From assembly GCA_012845835.1 (NCBI GenBank), contig JABAKD010000019.1, positions 11,410,344 through 11,474,343 on the forward strand: DNA of 64,000 bases, given 5' to 3'. Below the pieces are notes generated by a model. It worked only from the letters and a program-made list of their open reading frames with translations, searched no databases and was not told the origin of the DNA. The DNA is from Undaria pinnatifida (taxonomy: Eukaryota; Sar; Phaeophyceae; Laminariales; Alariaceae). Shown here piece after piece: positions 45,655-56,358 of the stretch (positions within the stretch are counted from its first letter, which is position 1; each line of letters starts with the position of its first letter). Position numbers and translations under genes: made by a program.

Positions 45655-45856
45655 CAGCACAGTGGGGACCTCCCAATAGTGCCGGCTGAATAGTGCCCGC
45701 TGCCGGTATAGTGCCGGTGAAATCGCTTGGCACGACTGGGAACCGTCATACGACTAGTACGAGTATCGGCATCTTACACAACAGTGCTCAAGTCCCGTAT
45801 ACTGCCGGTATTGTTGGCTGGCACGCACCGGCACTAGAGGGAGACCACCACTGCTG
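45655..45856. mobile_element. TAGTGCCGG-family MITE, copy b (best preserved)
   Basis: 202 bp. The left end CAGCACAGTGGGGACCTCCC then AATAGTGCCGG, and the reversed right end CAGCAGTGGTGGTCTCCCTC then TAGTGCCGG, give terminal inverted repeats of about 30 bp. A TA follows the right end. Non-coding, consistent with a non-autonomous DNA transposon. Confidence 0.75.
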
Positions 45857-46253
45857 TACACCATAGGGTCCCTCAAATTCCGTCCAGAGTGGTAAATACG
45901 AAGCATGTGTAATGAAACTGCCTCACTGTGGAGAATAGTAAGCCCTCCACAACCCCCGGAGGCAACTCCAAGAACACACCACGGGGACCAAAAATGTCAG
46001 GAGACACGTCAAGCAAGGGAGAACGTGCGCCGTCAAGGGTATAGGACCGAGTGGTCCACACTAAAACCTAGCAGTTTGGTGTCAGGCAAGCCAACTGTTT
46101 TCGCTATCTGTCACGGGGTGAAAGCGCTGTCTCCCGGCGTCCTTGACCGGGATCCTCTCCTAGCACCCGGAACCGAAAGAAGAGCCACCTGCTTGGCTAC
46201 TCCGACTAAAGGATGCCAACAGCACACAGCACAGACTTTCTCTCTAACACACT

Positions 46254-46353
46254 AGGGGCCCCGCCTCAGTAGTGCCGGTCGAGCAGTGCCGGTTGCCGCG
46301 GTTGCCGCGGCAGTGATGGGGATATTTACATACCGGCACTCCTGAGGGACCCC
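46254..46353. mobile_element. TAGTGCCGG-family MITE, deleted copy c
   Basis: Only the arms remain: GGGGCCCCGCCTCAGTAGTG and the inverted GGGGTCCCTCAGGAGTGCCG, about 60 bp apart. It keeps a potential hairpin. Confidence 0.5.
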
Positions 46354-46659
46354 AATATTATCCACCTAACCGTGGAGGGGTATCTCCTTGCCTGAACAGT
46401 GTGGAAGAAAAGTAGTCCCGGTGCAGCGGGGGGCAGTAGCTTATGCAAGTCGGTTACCAACTAGCTACCTGTACTCTGCCGCATGCTTCGCTTCTCGCAG
46501 TACCCGTCGCGTCCAAGTTCAAGTTCAACCTTACAAGTATTTTCTCTATCAGTTACGTAAATGGCCCCGAACCAACACGCCTTCCAAATGTTAAACTTAA
46601 ACACCGTTCCACAAAATCCAGATTTCTTGCGTTCAATCTTTCGCTTGAATACCGTCACT

Positions 46660-46796
46660 GCCCTCTATAGTGCCTGTGAAATCGCTTGGCAAGGCTTCAA
46701 GTCTCTATGGTAACCCTGTTCCCAATAGTGCCTGCGCCCTGAATAGTGCCGATATGTTGGGCTGGCACGTACCGGCACTATCGGGAGCCCCCCAAT
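46660..46796. mobile_element. TAGTGCCGG-family MITE, rearranged copy d
   Basis: Carries CCTCTATAGTGCCTGTGAAA, TCGCTTGGCA and GTTGGGCTGGCACGTACCGG, which are family landmarks, but the left terminus is missing and the middle is altered. Confidence 0.5.
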
Positions 46797-46874
46797 GTAG
46801 CGGGATACCACTACCACTTCACTTGGGACCTCTTAACACCCTAATCAACGGGAGCTACGTACTCCACAACAATA

Positions 46875-47069
46875 CAGCAGTACCGTGGGGGTCTCCTCAT
46901 TGTGCCGGTTGAGTAGTGCCTATCGCCGGTATAGTGCCGGTGAAATCGCTACTGAAACCGACCATACTAGTACCAGTATATATACTATACCCAGTAATGC
47001 CCGTGTCCGGTACGCTGCCGACATTGTTGACTGCCGTACACCGGCACTATAGAGACCACCGTGGCACTA
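46875..47069. mobile_element. TAGTGCCGG-family MITE, copy e
   Basis: From CAGCAGTACCGTGGGGGTCT to the right arm CCGGCACTATAGAGACCACC GTGGCACTA. TA precedes the left end. The right end reaches the stop codon (47067-47069) of the minus-strand Myb/SANT-like gene, so the insertion appears to define that protein's C-terminus. Confidence 0.65.
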
Positions 47070-47595
47070 CTTCTTCACCCCAGCGGCAGCAAGGTCAAGC
47101 TGAAGCCTCAGTTTCGCGATCTCAAATTCCTGCCGCGTCGCCTCCGCCTTCCTCTCCTCCCTACGCTCCTCCCGCTCCGCATCCCACTGAGCCTTCCGGC
47201 GAGCCTCCTCTGCGTCCCGCTCTTCTTTCCTCTCGGCCCTCTCAGCCGCACGCGCGAGCTTCTGACGTGCCCCCTCTTCCGCGCGATCGACCCTCTCAGC
47301 CTCCTGGGCGGACCTAAGACGCAATCGCTCCGCGTCTCGCTCATCCTTCCGGTCAGCCCTATCGGCGTCTCGTTCCTGCTTGCGGTCAGCCCTATCAGCA
47401 TCGCGTTGCTGCTTGCGTCGCTGTGCATCGCGCTCGTGGCGACGTTCCTCGTCCGCCCGCTGCTCGGCTCGGGCTTTCGCCTCGTTTTGAAGTTTTTCCC
47501 TGCACAAGGAGGTTTCTGCGTCCCTGAGCTGGCGGTCCCTTTCTCTTCGCTCGCGCGCGTCCAGTAGCCGCTCATTCAGGAGTTCCGTGATTACC
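47067..47595 (-). CDS. Myb/SANT-like gene exon 4
   Basis: Follows CGCCGTAG and codes VITELLNERLLDARERRERD, then about 150 residues rich in Glu, Arg, Asp and Ala with an RDADRADRK-type internal repeat. Ends VKK and TAG, whose bases coincide with the end of MITE copy e. Confidence 0.6.
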
Positions 47596-50500
47596 CTACG
47601 GCGTTACGAAGCATGGCGGTTACACGGTGTGTACAGCAGTATACAGGTGAGCGTCAAGCAACCACTCATTCACGAGTTAAGCTAATACCCTGCCGCAAAA
47701 TACGTCGTAGATTGACACGGCGGTTACACGGCGAGCAAGCATGATATAATTAGTCACACGAGAGCGCTACATACAAGCAATATGAGCGGTTCGAAAAAAG
47801 AAAAGGTAGAAAATGAAGGTACCTGGTTGAAATTAAAAAAAAAATGTCAGGTGCTTACACTACGAGTCATCATATCATATTTGTAGCTCTAGTTTACAAA
47901 GTTACATATATAGACTACATACTAGGGATTCGAAAACAACCACGAAGTGCATAAACAGTTTCACAGACTGCAAACGCCTCCAACCATCGATCTACCCGAA
48001 AAAATGCTCTGCTGCAGTTCACGCTGTGTATATCTGCAGTGCGCGTACAGGGTGGGCAACCTTTGCGCAACACTCCTACTGTAAATTGTACCGTATAATT
48101 ACTCACTTGTACAACGAGTGCTCACTGTTCTTGCTGTCGAGGTTTCCACGTTCCCCATTGCCCCGATTTTGATGCCCCTCCCCTCCCATTTTGCCACCCA
48201 CACCCGCTTCATCCGGGTCGTGTTCGGCCACGCTGTCGCCTCTGCCGAGGCTCCCATTGTCGGGGGCAGCGACGTCATCGGAGCCTTCTACCAAAAGTTT
48301 CGCCAACGCAAGGTTAACACGGTCGACAACGTCACTGGGAAGCGTCTCCCCCTGCCACCCGTCCAGGTACAAGGAAAAAAACGCTAGACCGGCGACATCC
48401 TCCAACCGTTTCGCACTGACCCCATAGTGGTCGCACAGGGCGTCCAGCCGCTCACGCCCCATCCCCGAATAAATGTTCTTGTTCCAAGTCTGCTCGGAAA
48501 CGGAAAACCCCGACCCTAAGTACCCGTTGTGGGTGGTCCCGCAGAGTTCGTGTGCCATGAAATAGAAAATGTTGACGGCCCTATCGCTTGGGATCGCTCC
48601 TCCCTCCCACCCGTCCGTCGCGAACATTCGCATCTCCTCCTTCGTCGCTCCAGCGTTACGCTGGACAACGTCGAGGCAAAGTACCCCAGTGCCCGCGAAG
48701 AGGTCCCCCAGCGGCACAACCGCCCTCGCTGTGACTCCTGGCGGGCTGACGGCTGCACTCTGGTAATAGCCACCGCTGCTGCCACCTCCTCCGCCTGCGC
48801 CACCACTCGAAAAAGGCTCGTCGCAGCCAAGCCTACCGTCACCGATGCCACCTCCGTCACCACCGCTACTACCATCACCAACACCAACACCAACACCAAC
48901 ACCAACACCAACACCAACACCACCGACATCACCAACGCCAGCACCACAATCACTACCAATACCACCGCCACCACCAACAACACCACCGCTACCACCGCTA
49001 CCACCGCTACCGCCGCTACCGCCTCTACCGTCGCGGGGAGGACGGGTGCGGGCCACCTCGTCGAGTGGAGTTTTCCCTCTTCCCGGGAGGGCACCGCCAC
49101 CGACATCGTCAGCGGCCGCATCACCGGCCACTACATCAGCGGCTGCGGGGGGGAGTCGGCCGAATTTACCGATCCTCTCTTCCCCCTGCAGTTTTTTCCT
49201 GGACAACGATGCGCGCTGCTCGCAAGCGATAGCGTCCACGCACCCGCCGACGAGTTTATCCTGCGCACCAAACAGCACACACCGAGCACCAAACAGCGGA
49301 CATCAATTTTAAATCGACACACGACGCGTATAAAAATACGTGGAAGTGTGCTTTATCTTTCCCCATCCGCCGGAGGAGAAAAAAAAAAAAAAAAGTATTT
49401 CGGTCCGGCTAACCCTAACCGACGCCAACTAACCGTCCCTTCGTATTATTGACCCTAACCCCATGACTTCAGCCGGACATCAGGCATCGAGCAAAGCATA
49501 TTTTCTCGTCCGGGTTATAGAGAAGAGGCGACCAAAATAAAAATGGACGCAAATCAACACCTATGCACTACTTTGTGACGCATACAAAAAACACGAGCGT
49601 GATTTTACCAAGCGCCTCGAAGTAATGGGCAGCAGTACTAGACCAACGCTGCGGCAGGGGGGGATGTTAATACGCCCCCTTTTTTCACTACCTGGTGTTC
49701 ACTATTATATCAGGTCACACTATCATACTATCATGCTATCATATCTCGCACGAGTGACTCTGTACCTCACTGACCAAAACACATTAGGTGGTTAGTTTGG
49801 CACAAAAAGTAGCTAACCATGCCATCAAGGATTCATATCGAAAAATAAATAACAGTGCTCACGAAAGCCTATAATCTTGAGGAACAGGGGGGTCACTCGC
49901 GAGGGTGACCCCCAGCCACTGCAAAAAAAAGAAAAAAAGAAAACAACATAACCACCTTTTGTCACTATAAACTGTGGGAGTACCACGTTGCGTGGATGGC
50001 GTGTAGCTCCTTACTTTGGCAGTCTGGATAGGGCTGATTTCTATGCCCCATGATAAGATTAAGGGGCTGTTGCAGTCGCAGGCCACCCTTTTGCATGTTT
50101 CTCTACTATTAATAGGCAGGTTCCACGTTGGTCACTCACTTGTACTAGATAGGCTCTTGTATTAGTTCCACACATGCCACGGACGAACTGAATAGCGTTC
50201 AATTCCGCGAGGAAAAACACCATCCCCTTTTTCCTATACGCACATGCCTTCAAAGGCATGTGAAACCCTTTTCTATCCGGCCGTATCCCATATCTTACGC
50301 CTTGTTAGGCTCCTAGGGGAATACCATAACACCATGCCGTAATCGAGAATTGTAACTTCGTTCATTTCCCTCTCAAGTCCTACAGGTGCAATCACAAAAT
50401 CACAATACGAATAACATTTGGATTTTAATATATACCTGGTACATGGTGGGTGTTTGGGGGCTCGTAACCTGTAATCGTACTTCAAACAATACACTCTTCG

Positions 50501-53500
50501 TCGGGTAAATGAAGGCGCGCACCGTAGCAAGGAGAGGGGAAAACAGCCTGTTCATTAGTGACCCCGGATCTGAGTTACCTCTAGGGGGGGGTGGAGAAAG
50601 ACAAGCGCGGACATAATAGAATAGATGAGCAAAACAAAAAATAAAAAAAGGGCGAAGGCACCTTACCACGTACTCGACGCTGTCGCTGAGGGTCACTGTC
50701 TGTGTACAACACGAATGTAATACGAGCTTCCCCCTCGGGATGTGGTTGGTGTGAAATCCGGGGTGTGTGGCAAGTTGAACAGGGAGGGGGGAAGCTCTTC
50801 AAATTCAAAGAAAAATAGTAAGCCACCGCGCAAGTAACCGGGCGAGTAACACCGACCGGCCTAAACGAGCTTATAGCTCAACCTGTACCTGGTACATATC
50901 TGTTTATTTTTCGTTCATCTCACTTTTTATTTCCAGCTTCTGGATAGGCCGTGGTCATCGGTGTCGCCTCTTCTCCCCCCCGGTACGTGGACTCAGTTTT
51001 ACGCGCAGGGGGTTCAGCACTCCCAACGGCCGTCGATTTTCATCGAATTTCGCAAACTCACGATCTCGCGCTTTCCGCGAGACATTTTTTTGCACAAGAA
51101 AAGCCCTACGAGTACGAGTATGTATGCACTCGGGGGGGCTCGAACCAGCGAAATCTACCTTAGTAGTTATGAGGTCAACCCTCGAAACCATCCGAGACGC
51201 CGAATATTATAAGCCATCCCTAACCATAATCCTAACCCGACCCCAATAAACCAATGGTTGGTTAGGGCCAGCTCTCTTCGTCTCCTACACAGCATGCGTC
51301 AACCATAGTGCCGAACAACAGGCGAGTGGTGTCAATGAGGTGTACAAGGTACTGTTTAGGGTTCGGGCATTAGAGTGTGGATGGGCGGGAGTTCCCCTCA
51401 CCAGCAAGGCCTCGTTCCCTTCGAGCGGCGGAACAGGTTCGCCGGCCCGCTCCGAGGTTTCGGCGTCCGCGTTGTACTGGCGCTTGTTGGCCAGCAGGGC
51501 GTTGAAGTGTGACTTCAGCTGACTCAACCTCTTCCCCTCGAACATGAATCTCCACGGCTCGGTCTCAATCTCCCTCATCAGCGCATCCCAGCGGCTCGGT
51601 ACCGACTCTACCCTGGCGTATACGCTCCACACCTCGAACCTCGCCGCTGCATATAAGGTGATGATCATGGATGGCATCAGACCAGAACCAGATGGTATCC
51701 ATTGCAAGTGACATTAGGGTAGAAACGTGGAAACAGACAAGGAAGGAGAGAAATCACAGCAGCAGGAGCAGCAGAAAATATTAACCAAACAGTTTGAAGT
51801 GCAGCCTTGTCTCTAAAGGGGCCGTCAACAAGAAGCTTAACACAAGGTATTAAACACTGATACCATTCTGCCCGGTAATGTAACGGATAGAGCTGTGATT
51901 CGGCAAGATTTCACGACCAACAACTAATCGGTACGTGCCGTTAGCCGACTAACTGACTTTAGCCGGCAATTCGGCTCGCGCAGCCAACTGATGGCCAGAC
52001 GACTTGCCGATTCAAGTCAGACGAGCGAAACGAGCTCCCCCCGGCCGGGAAAGAGGGGGGCTCCAAAAGGAGAAAACGCATCCTACATTAAAAAAACCTT
52101 CCTATGTTATACAAGTGTAGAAACCAAATAAGTCGGACAGTCGGCACTTTCGAGAAACCACTAATAGATCGAATAACAGCCAGTCAGTGACTTAAGTCAT
52201 GACGACTCCCAGCTCTTGCAAGGACAGTATAGCATTCATATAAACACCCAGAACGTGCTTTTATTTCTGGACGTAGTGTTGCAATACAGTACTCCGAGCA
52301 AGGTTGAAACCGTATTCTGACACTAGCGATAACTTTGGATGGACGCAACCATTCCTTGGTACCGGTAAGCCATCAGGTACTGCTGTACCCTCTGAGTATG
52401 ACTTGGTATTCAAGTTCCGTTGGCGTCCTAAAAAGGAGCCTCGGTTTCTTACTGTGGGTTGGTTCTTGCTCGTACGAGGTAGAGCTTGTTAATAGCATCA
52501 TCACACCATCACACTCGTATATACTCTGTTAATTAACTGCTACTCTATTACGCTGCTCTTATTTGTCGTGGTGCTGCGCTATCACACCAAAAGTAGATAA
52601 GTAGACGGTTCATAAGGCATCGCATTTGGACTGTTCGTATCGCGTTTTCTGGGTCGCAAAAGGAGTCACTGGAGATACAGCAATTGTCCCTCTATAGAGC
52701 CGGTTGAGAAGTGCCGGTTGCCTGCTTTAGTGCCTGTGAAATGGCTCGGTACACATGGAAACAACAGGTGTGCGAGTGTGCGGAGTAGTGTGGTTGCCGC
52801 CATAGTAGGTCGCTGTTTCCGGCCAGCACATACCGTCACTATAGTGGGACCACACCTGTGCATGGTAAGAGCAACTACCAATAATGATCACATTACTTCA
52901 CTGCTGTACTGTATTTTCTAGAGCTGTGAGTCGACACGCCATCAACTATCATTAGTTATAAATTAGTCGGGAAAAAAGTAAGTCGTCTCACGAAGGTGAC
53001 GAGTATCCGGCTTACTCGGTTTCCATACTTGTAGGAAAGGTTGTTCATTTTTTCCTCTTTGGGTGTCCCCACCCGGCTACGAGTGTAGTCATTCGACTAA
53101 GACCATGCACAAACTGAGCCCCCCCCCCCCATAATGTACATACCAGGTACAGTGTATTGGGGTTGGCGTTGGTTGGCAACGACGCTGTAAACATGCCAGT
53201 CACTGCGTGCGCTAGACGATCAGGGTACCGTTTTTTGTTTCTCAATTTTGTTTTCGGCGGTCACCATCATCATGTTGTTATCGAGTTAGATCATGTTGTG
53301 CGGGGTGGAGAACCCTAACTCCGCACAAGGGGGATGATCGTATCACGTAGTGTGAATGTGGTAAGGCACCCACGAGGCAGTTACGTAGCAAAATAGCACC
53401 CACGAGGCAGTTGCATAGCAAAATACTCATTGCTGTCTCTGGAGTGATCACACCAAAAAACCAAGGATAACTCATTGGTGCTGTTATCCATAAGCAATAA

Positions 53501-54542
53501 AGTAGGCACAAGGTGACGAAGTCCGTCTTACGAGCGGTTCTTGGAAGGATGCAGTTCGCCCTCCATGCAACTCCCCGAACACCACACGCCGCTTCACGCT
53601 TGGTGCAAGCGATGTCTGCCTGGTTGGTGAAAACCCGAGGCGCTCCGTCCCGGCATAGAAGGCATGCGAGGGTCTATGGTCACCCGACTACGGCCATGCA
53701 CAAACTACAGTACCCCCCCCCTCCCCCGGGCTGGGGCTAATTTGGCCTGCTTGGCGAGTGGGCTGGCCATCAGCAGGCTTCGCTATTAATAGCCGACATA
53801 CCGACTACATCAGTTATCATTAGTCGGGTAACGGCACCTACCGAATAGTTATTCGTCGTGAAATCTTGCCTACTCACAGCTCTAGCATCTTCATGTCACA
53901 ACGCTCCTACCACTTGTCGAACGATCAACCAGCCCTACGTTGCCGCTCACCTAACTCCGCCAGCGCCAGCTTCGTCCCCATCGGCCACTCCTTCGAAATT
54001 CGCTTCAACTTCTTCCTCCTGCGCAAGTACGCGGCTTCCGGTTTCTGGACATCAGCCTCTTCCACCCCTCCCTCTTCTACCCCTAACCCCCCAGAGTCCC
54101 CGATCTCTTGGGCGTCTACGGAGAACTTACGGCGCCGCTTTGGCCCAATCTCTTCCTCCTCCTCCTCCCTCTCCTTCCCCATCTGCCCCCCCACACCTTC
54201 CTCCTCCCCCTCTTTATCCTCCCCCTCTCCCCCTCCAACAACCTGCGCTGGGGGGGGCTCTTGTCGCCCATCTCCACCTAGAGAGGCGCTGAACGAAGGC
54301 AGACCCGCTCGCGAGCCTCGTCCTCGCCCGCCGGTGGCATGATAGGTAAGCTCGGACGTCGTCGCGCAAGCTTCCCGAGCCCTTCGGGTCGGGGTGGGCG
54401 CCCTCGTACGAGAGCGCTGGGCCATCGATGGACCCAATCCGCGCTGTGTGCGTGTGCGTGTATGTGCTTGAGTCGGGCCTTTAGTAGGCCTACAGGCAGT
54501 AAAACTGGTACCCGTAGGTCGGAATGGAGCTTTGGGGAGCAT
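47067..54542 (-). CDS. predicted Myb/SANT-like coiled-coil protein (839 residues)
   Basis: Exons 53951-54542, 51402-51646, 48107-49260 and 47067-47595 join in consistent phase. Residues 1-197 are Arg-rich, then Glu-rich with basic nuclear-signal-like runs (PKRRRKF, LRRRKKLKR). Residues about 198-279 contain VWSVYARVESVPSRWDALMR, then PWRFMFEGKRLSQLKSHFNA. Their spaced Trp residues and final basic helix resemble Myb/SANT or trihelix DNA-binding folds. Exon 3 codes a Gly-rich linker with Gly-Val repeats and a C-terminal part with two related DGW-motif segments. Exon 4 is a long charged helix (RRERDRQLRDAE ... EIAKLRLQLDLAAAGVKK) that should form a coiled coil. A nuclear, DNA-binding or oligomeric role is inference; no exact family is recognised. 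The start ATG is the first in frame in exon 1, and an upstream exon cannot be excluded. Confidence 0.6.
48107..49260 (-). CDS. Myb/SANT-like gene exon 3
   Basis: Starts DKLVGGCVDAIACEQRASLS after GTGCGCAG and ends SEHSLY plus AA before GTGAGT (phase 2). The linker includes GGSGGSGGSGG and a GVGVGVGV run encoded by ACCAAC repeats. The folded-looking part runs from about VVPLGDLFAGTGVLCLDVV to ALAKLLVEGSDD. Other CAG acceptors downstream (for example before GEERIGKFG) are possible. Confidence 0.6.
48870..49030. repeat. coding ACCAAC hexanucleotide and ACCACC/ACCGCT repeats
   Basis: About eight ACCAAC units (48880-48930), then CACCGCTAC-type units up to about 49025. They lie within exon 3 of the Myb/SANT-like gene and encode Gly-Val and Gly-Ser-Gly repeats on the minus strand. 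Periods of 6 and 9 keep the frame when copy number changes. Confidence 0.8.
49315..49397 (+). mobile_element. retroposon 3' tail with hairpin and poly(A)
   Basis: CGACACACGACGCGTATAAA-AATACGTGGAAGTGTG, a short spacer, CATCCGCCGGAGGAG and a 15-base A run. Same family as 9994-10112 and 57640-57830. Sits in intron 2 of the Myb/SANT-like gene, opposite to the gene's direction, just upstream of exon 3. Confidence 0.65.
50775..50865. repeat. dispersed repeat, copy 1 of 2
   Basis: AGCTCTT ... AAGCCACCGCGCAAGTAACC then GGGCGAGTAACACCGACCGG. The second copy is at 61740-61830 (AGCCACCGCGCCAAGCGACC then GGGTGAGTACTACCGACCAG) in V-ATPase intron 2. Both copies lie within introns. Confidence 0.6.
50910..51207 (-). 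mobile_element. tRNA-derived SINE-like element, copy B
   Basis: On the minus strand a tRNA-like head has a Pol III B-box-like GGTTCGAGCCCCC (complement at 51137-51149). It is followed by GAGTGCATAC-ATACTCGTAC, CGCGGAAAGCGCGAG, TCGATGAAAATCGACG and GACCACGGCC. The copy at 58475-58765 shares all these in the same order. It lies in intron 2 of the Myb/SANT-like gene. Confidence 0.65.
51402..51646 (-). CDS. Myb/SANT-like gene exon 2
   Basis: Follows a TATATGCAG acceptor and ends EGNEALL at a GTGAGG donor, phase 0. It holds the Trp-containing helical segment and the following polar stretch. This is the most protein-like exon of the gene. Confidence 0.65.
52678..52862. mobile_element. TAGTGCCGG-family MITE, copy f
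   Basis: CAGCAATTGTCCCTCTATAG ... GAAGTGCCGG at the left and CATACCGTCACTATAGTGGG ACCACACC at the right; TA precedes the left end. Located in intron 1 of the Myb/SANT-like gene, about 5.6 kb from the main cluster. Confidence 0.6.
53150..53735 (+). mobile_element. intronic repeat with conserved short frame, copy 3
   Basis: Inverted relative to 37285-37830 and in intron 1 of the Myb/SANT-like gene. The plus strand codes [20 protein letters not shown] and [20 protein letters not shown] (53522-53660). A 33-bp tandem duplication (GCACCCACGAGGCAGTT) is at 53385-53425. Conservation of the peptide between copies is greater than that of neighbouring non-coding DNA by eye. Confidence 0.55.
53951..54542 (-). 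CDS. Myb/SANT-like gene exon 1
   Basis: Begins MLPKAPFRPTGTSF and ends LALAEL with phase 1 before GTGAGC. Acidic (EEEEEEIGPKRRRKF) and basic stretches alternate; the acidic run comes from GGAGGA-rich DNA, read as CCTCCT on the plus strand. Confidence 0.5.
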
Positions 54543-56273
54543 TGAGGCTCACGGGCAAGGGGCCATCAACGATGACGGTATGATGAGGCGCAATTGTGAC
54601 CATAAATCATTTTGACGGTTAGTGAGACCAGTACCGGCTCTTCTTCTACCAAGTTGGTCTTGGCCGTGAACTTTTTTAATCGTAGTGGTTGTTTTTCGCC
54701 GTGAACTTCGTTTTTTTGTGTAGGACACTCGATGTGTGCGAGAACGCCGAGGATTGGGATCGTAGGATATCTCGACGCCCGACGAGAGAGACTGCCAAAT
54801 GACAGCAACAGCAGCAGCAAGCACGTTTTACGGGTATCTGGGGAGCTTGACAAGCCGAGTTTCACTAGCCATACAGCAGCATGCTGTGGTGCTGTAGTCA
54901 GGTATGGCATCTGTCTGCTATATACGTTGCCATCTTGAGGGGGGCACTAGGATTAACAGTCAAGTCCGGCGCTGTGCTCTGCTCTGTACCCCACCTGGTT
55001 CTACTATCTGTGCTGCAATGAGAGGAATCTACGGAGAGCGCGATATACATATGGTGTGGGCCAGGACAGCCGGAACAGAGCGGAAACGTTGAGAGTGATC
55101 GCGGGCAACAAATGCACCCGAGTAAAAGGGAGAGGGGTATTTTGCCCGACCGCGAAACAGGTTGTGCAAAGGTTGATTTCTTCAGGCGCTCACCTCGTCA
55201 GCACGCGCCCTCTACCTCCTTCTCTGCAGTTCACAGTTCACATTTCTTTCGAAAAATCATGTCAAAATGGAGTTTATGCATTGCTATGGCGTTTTTATGC
55301 TCAGGGGTTACGGACATCAGAGTTTGGTTCTAATCGTGGTTTTTGGGGGCTTTCGACGAGCACCACCTCCCTCTCGTACCTGTTGCAACGCTCTAAGGAT
55401 AGACTTGCGGACCTACGGAGGCAATTTTCACAGGTGAGAGTTAATTGAGGTGCTCAACAGCGCGTTTTGGACTTGCTGCGCGGCCGAAATCGACGTCGAT
55501 GTCACGGTCCCGACTCGTGTCACGAAAAGGACCTCACGAAACGCGTTTCCACTGCATCGTATGACAGCATTAGCACAGGTTTAACCCTCACGCACAGCAG
55601 CGTGCCGTTCTCGCGACTCTCAAGGGACATGCGAGAGGTCCGACTTAAGGACGCGTGTCTGGCTTGCGTGTGGGCTGCGCCATCAAATATTCTCCGGTGA
55701 TGTCTTGCAACAGCTAATCTACGACGATGCACAGCTCCGAAATGCACGCATCACAGGCGGGTCTCTATCGAGAGTGTGCAACACGTTCCCACCAACGCAA
55801 CGAAGAAAACAGCAGTTTTTGTTTTTGTTGTTGCCTGCGTTGCTCGCAAACAGCACTGCCCGTCAAATGCAGAGTTGCAGCTTATAGCCATTGCTTCTCT
55901 ACACCTGCGTTTGCTTGCCTGGACAGCAAGCAATGATGAACAAGAACATAGAGCAGTGATTGCCGGTCGCCGCTGGTTGCTTCTTTTCCTGCTGTGCTCA
56001 AGTATGTAGTCTATGTCTCTACGTGTGCCTGTAGATTCGTCTATACCGACACCTGGTACGTTTGTTTCGCTGTGTTTTTTTTGCTTTTATCACAGAACCC
56101 CCCGTTCAGCTCTTTTATCGCGAAACAACGTACCACTTTTCTAACGCTCTTCACCGCGTCCTTTCGCGTCCCTTCCGTGCTCATCTCACGTGGAAGGCTT
56201 CCATCCGACGTAGTGGGCTAACGTGGAGGGAGGGAGGGAGCGAGAGAGCGAGCGAGGGAGCTAGCCGTAAGCG
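54543..56273. promoter_or_regulatory. 1.7-kb intergenic region between divergent genes
   Basis: Lies between the start of the minus-strand Myb/SANT-like gene and the plus-strand V-ATPase gene, so it should hold both promoters or one shared promoter. Unrecognised frames occur (for example 55056-55448 plus, 54566-54910 minus). No clear TATA or initiator element could be assigned. A GGAGGGAGGGAG / GAGAGCGAGCGAG purine stretch lies 10-50 bp before the V-ATPase ATG, probably in its 5' UTR. Confidence 0.4.
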
Positions 56274-56358
56274 ATGTCGGAGATAAGCCAAGACGGCTGC
56301 CCCGTATGGGCCCCCTTCGTGGGCTTTACTGGGGTCATGTTCGCGCTCGTATTCGCAA
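56274..56358 (+). CDS. V-ATPase subunit c exon 1
   Basis: [28 protein letters not shown] plus the first base of Asn29, then a GTGAGT donor. The ATG context is AGCGATGTC. Confidence 0.9.

Noticed and set aside
47061-47567. 168-codon plus-strand Leu/Pro-rich frame
   Set aside because: Shadow of the charged coiled-coil exon on the minus strand.
48529-49452. 307-codon plus-strand frame with Thr/Asn repeats
   Set aside because: Antisense to exon 3 of the Myb/SANT-like gene and driven by the ACCAAC repeat; the minus-strand frame has consistent splice sites and is preferred, though the Thr-Asn frame cannot be formally excluded.
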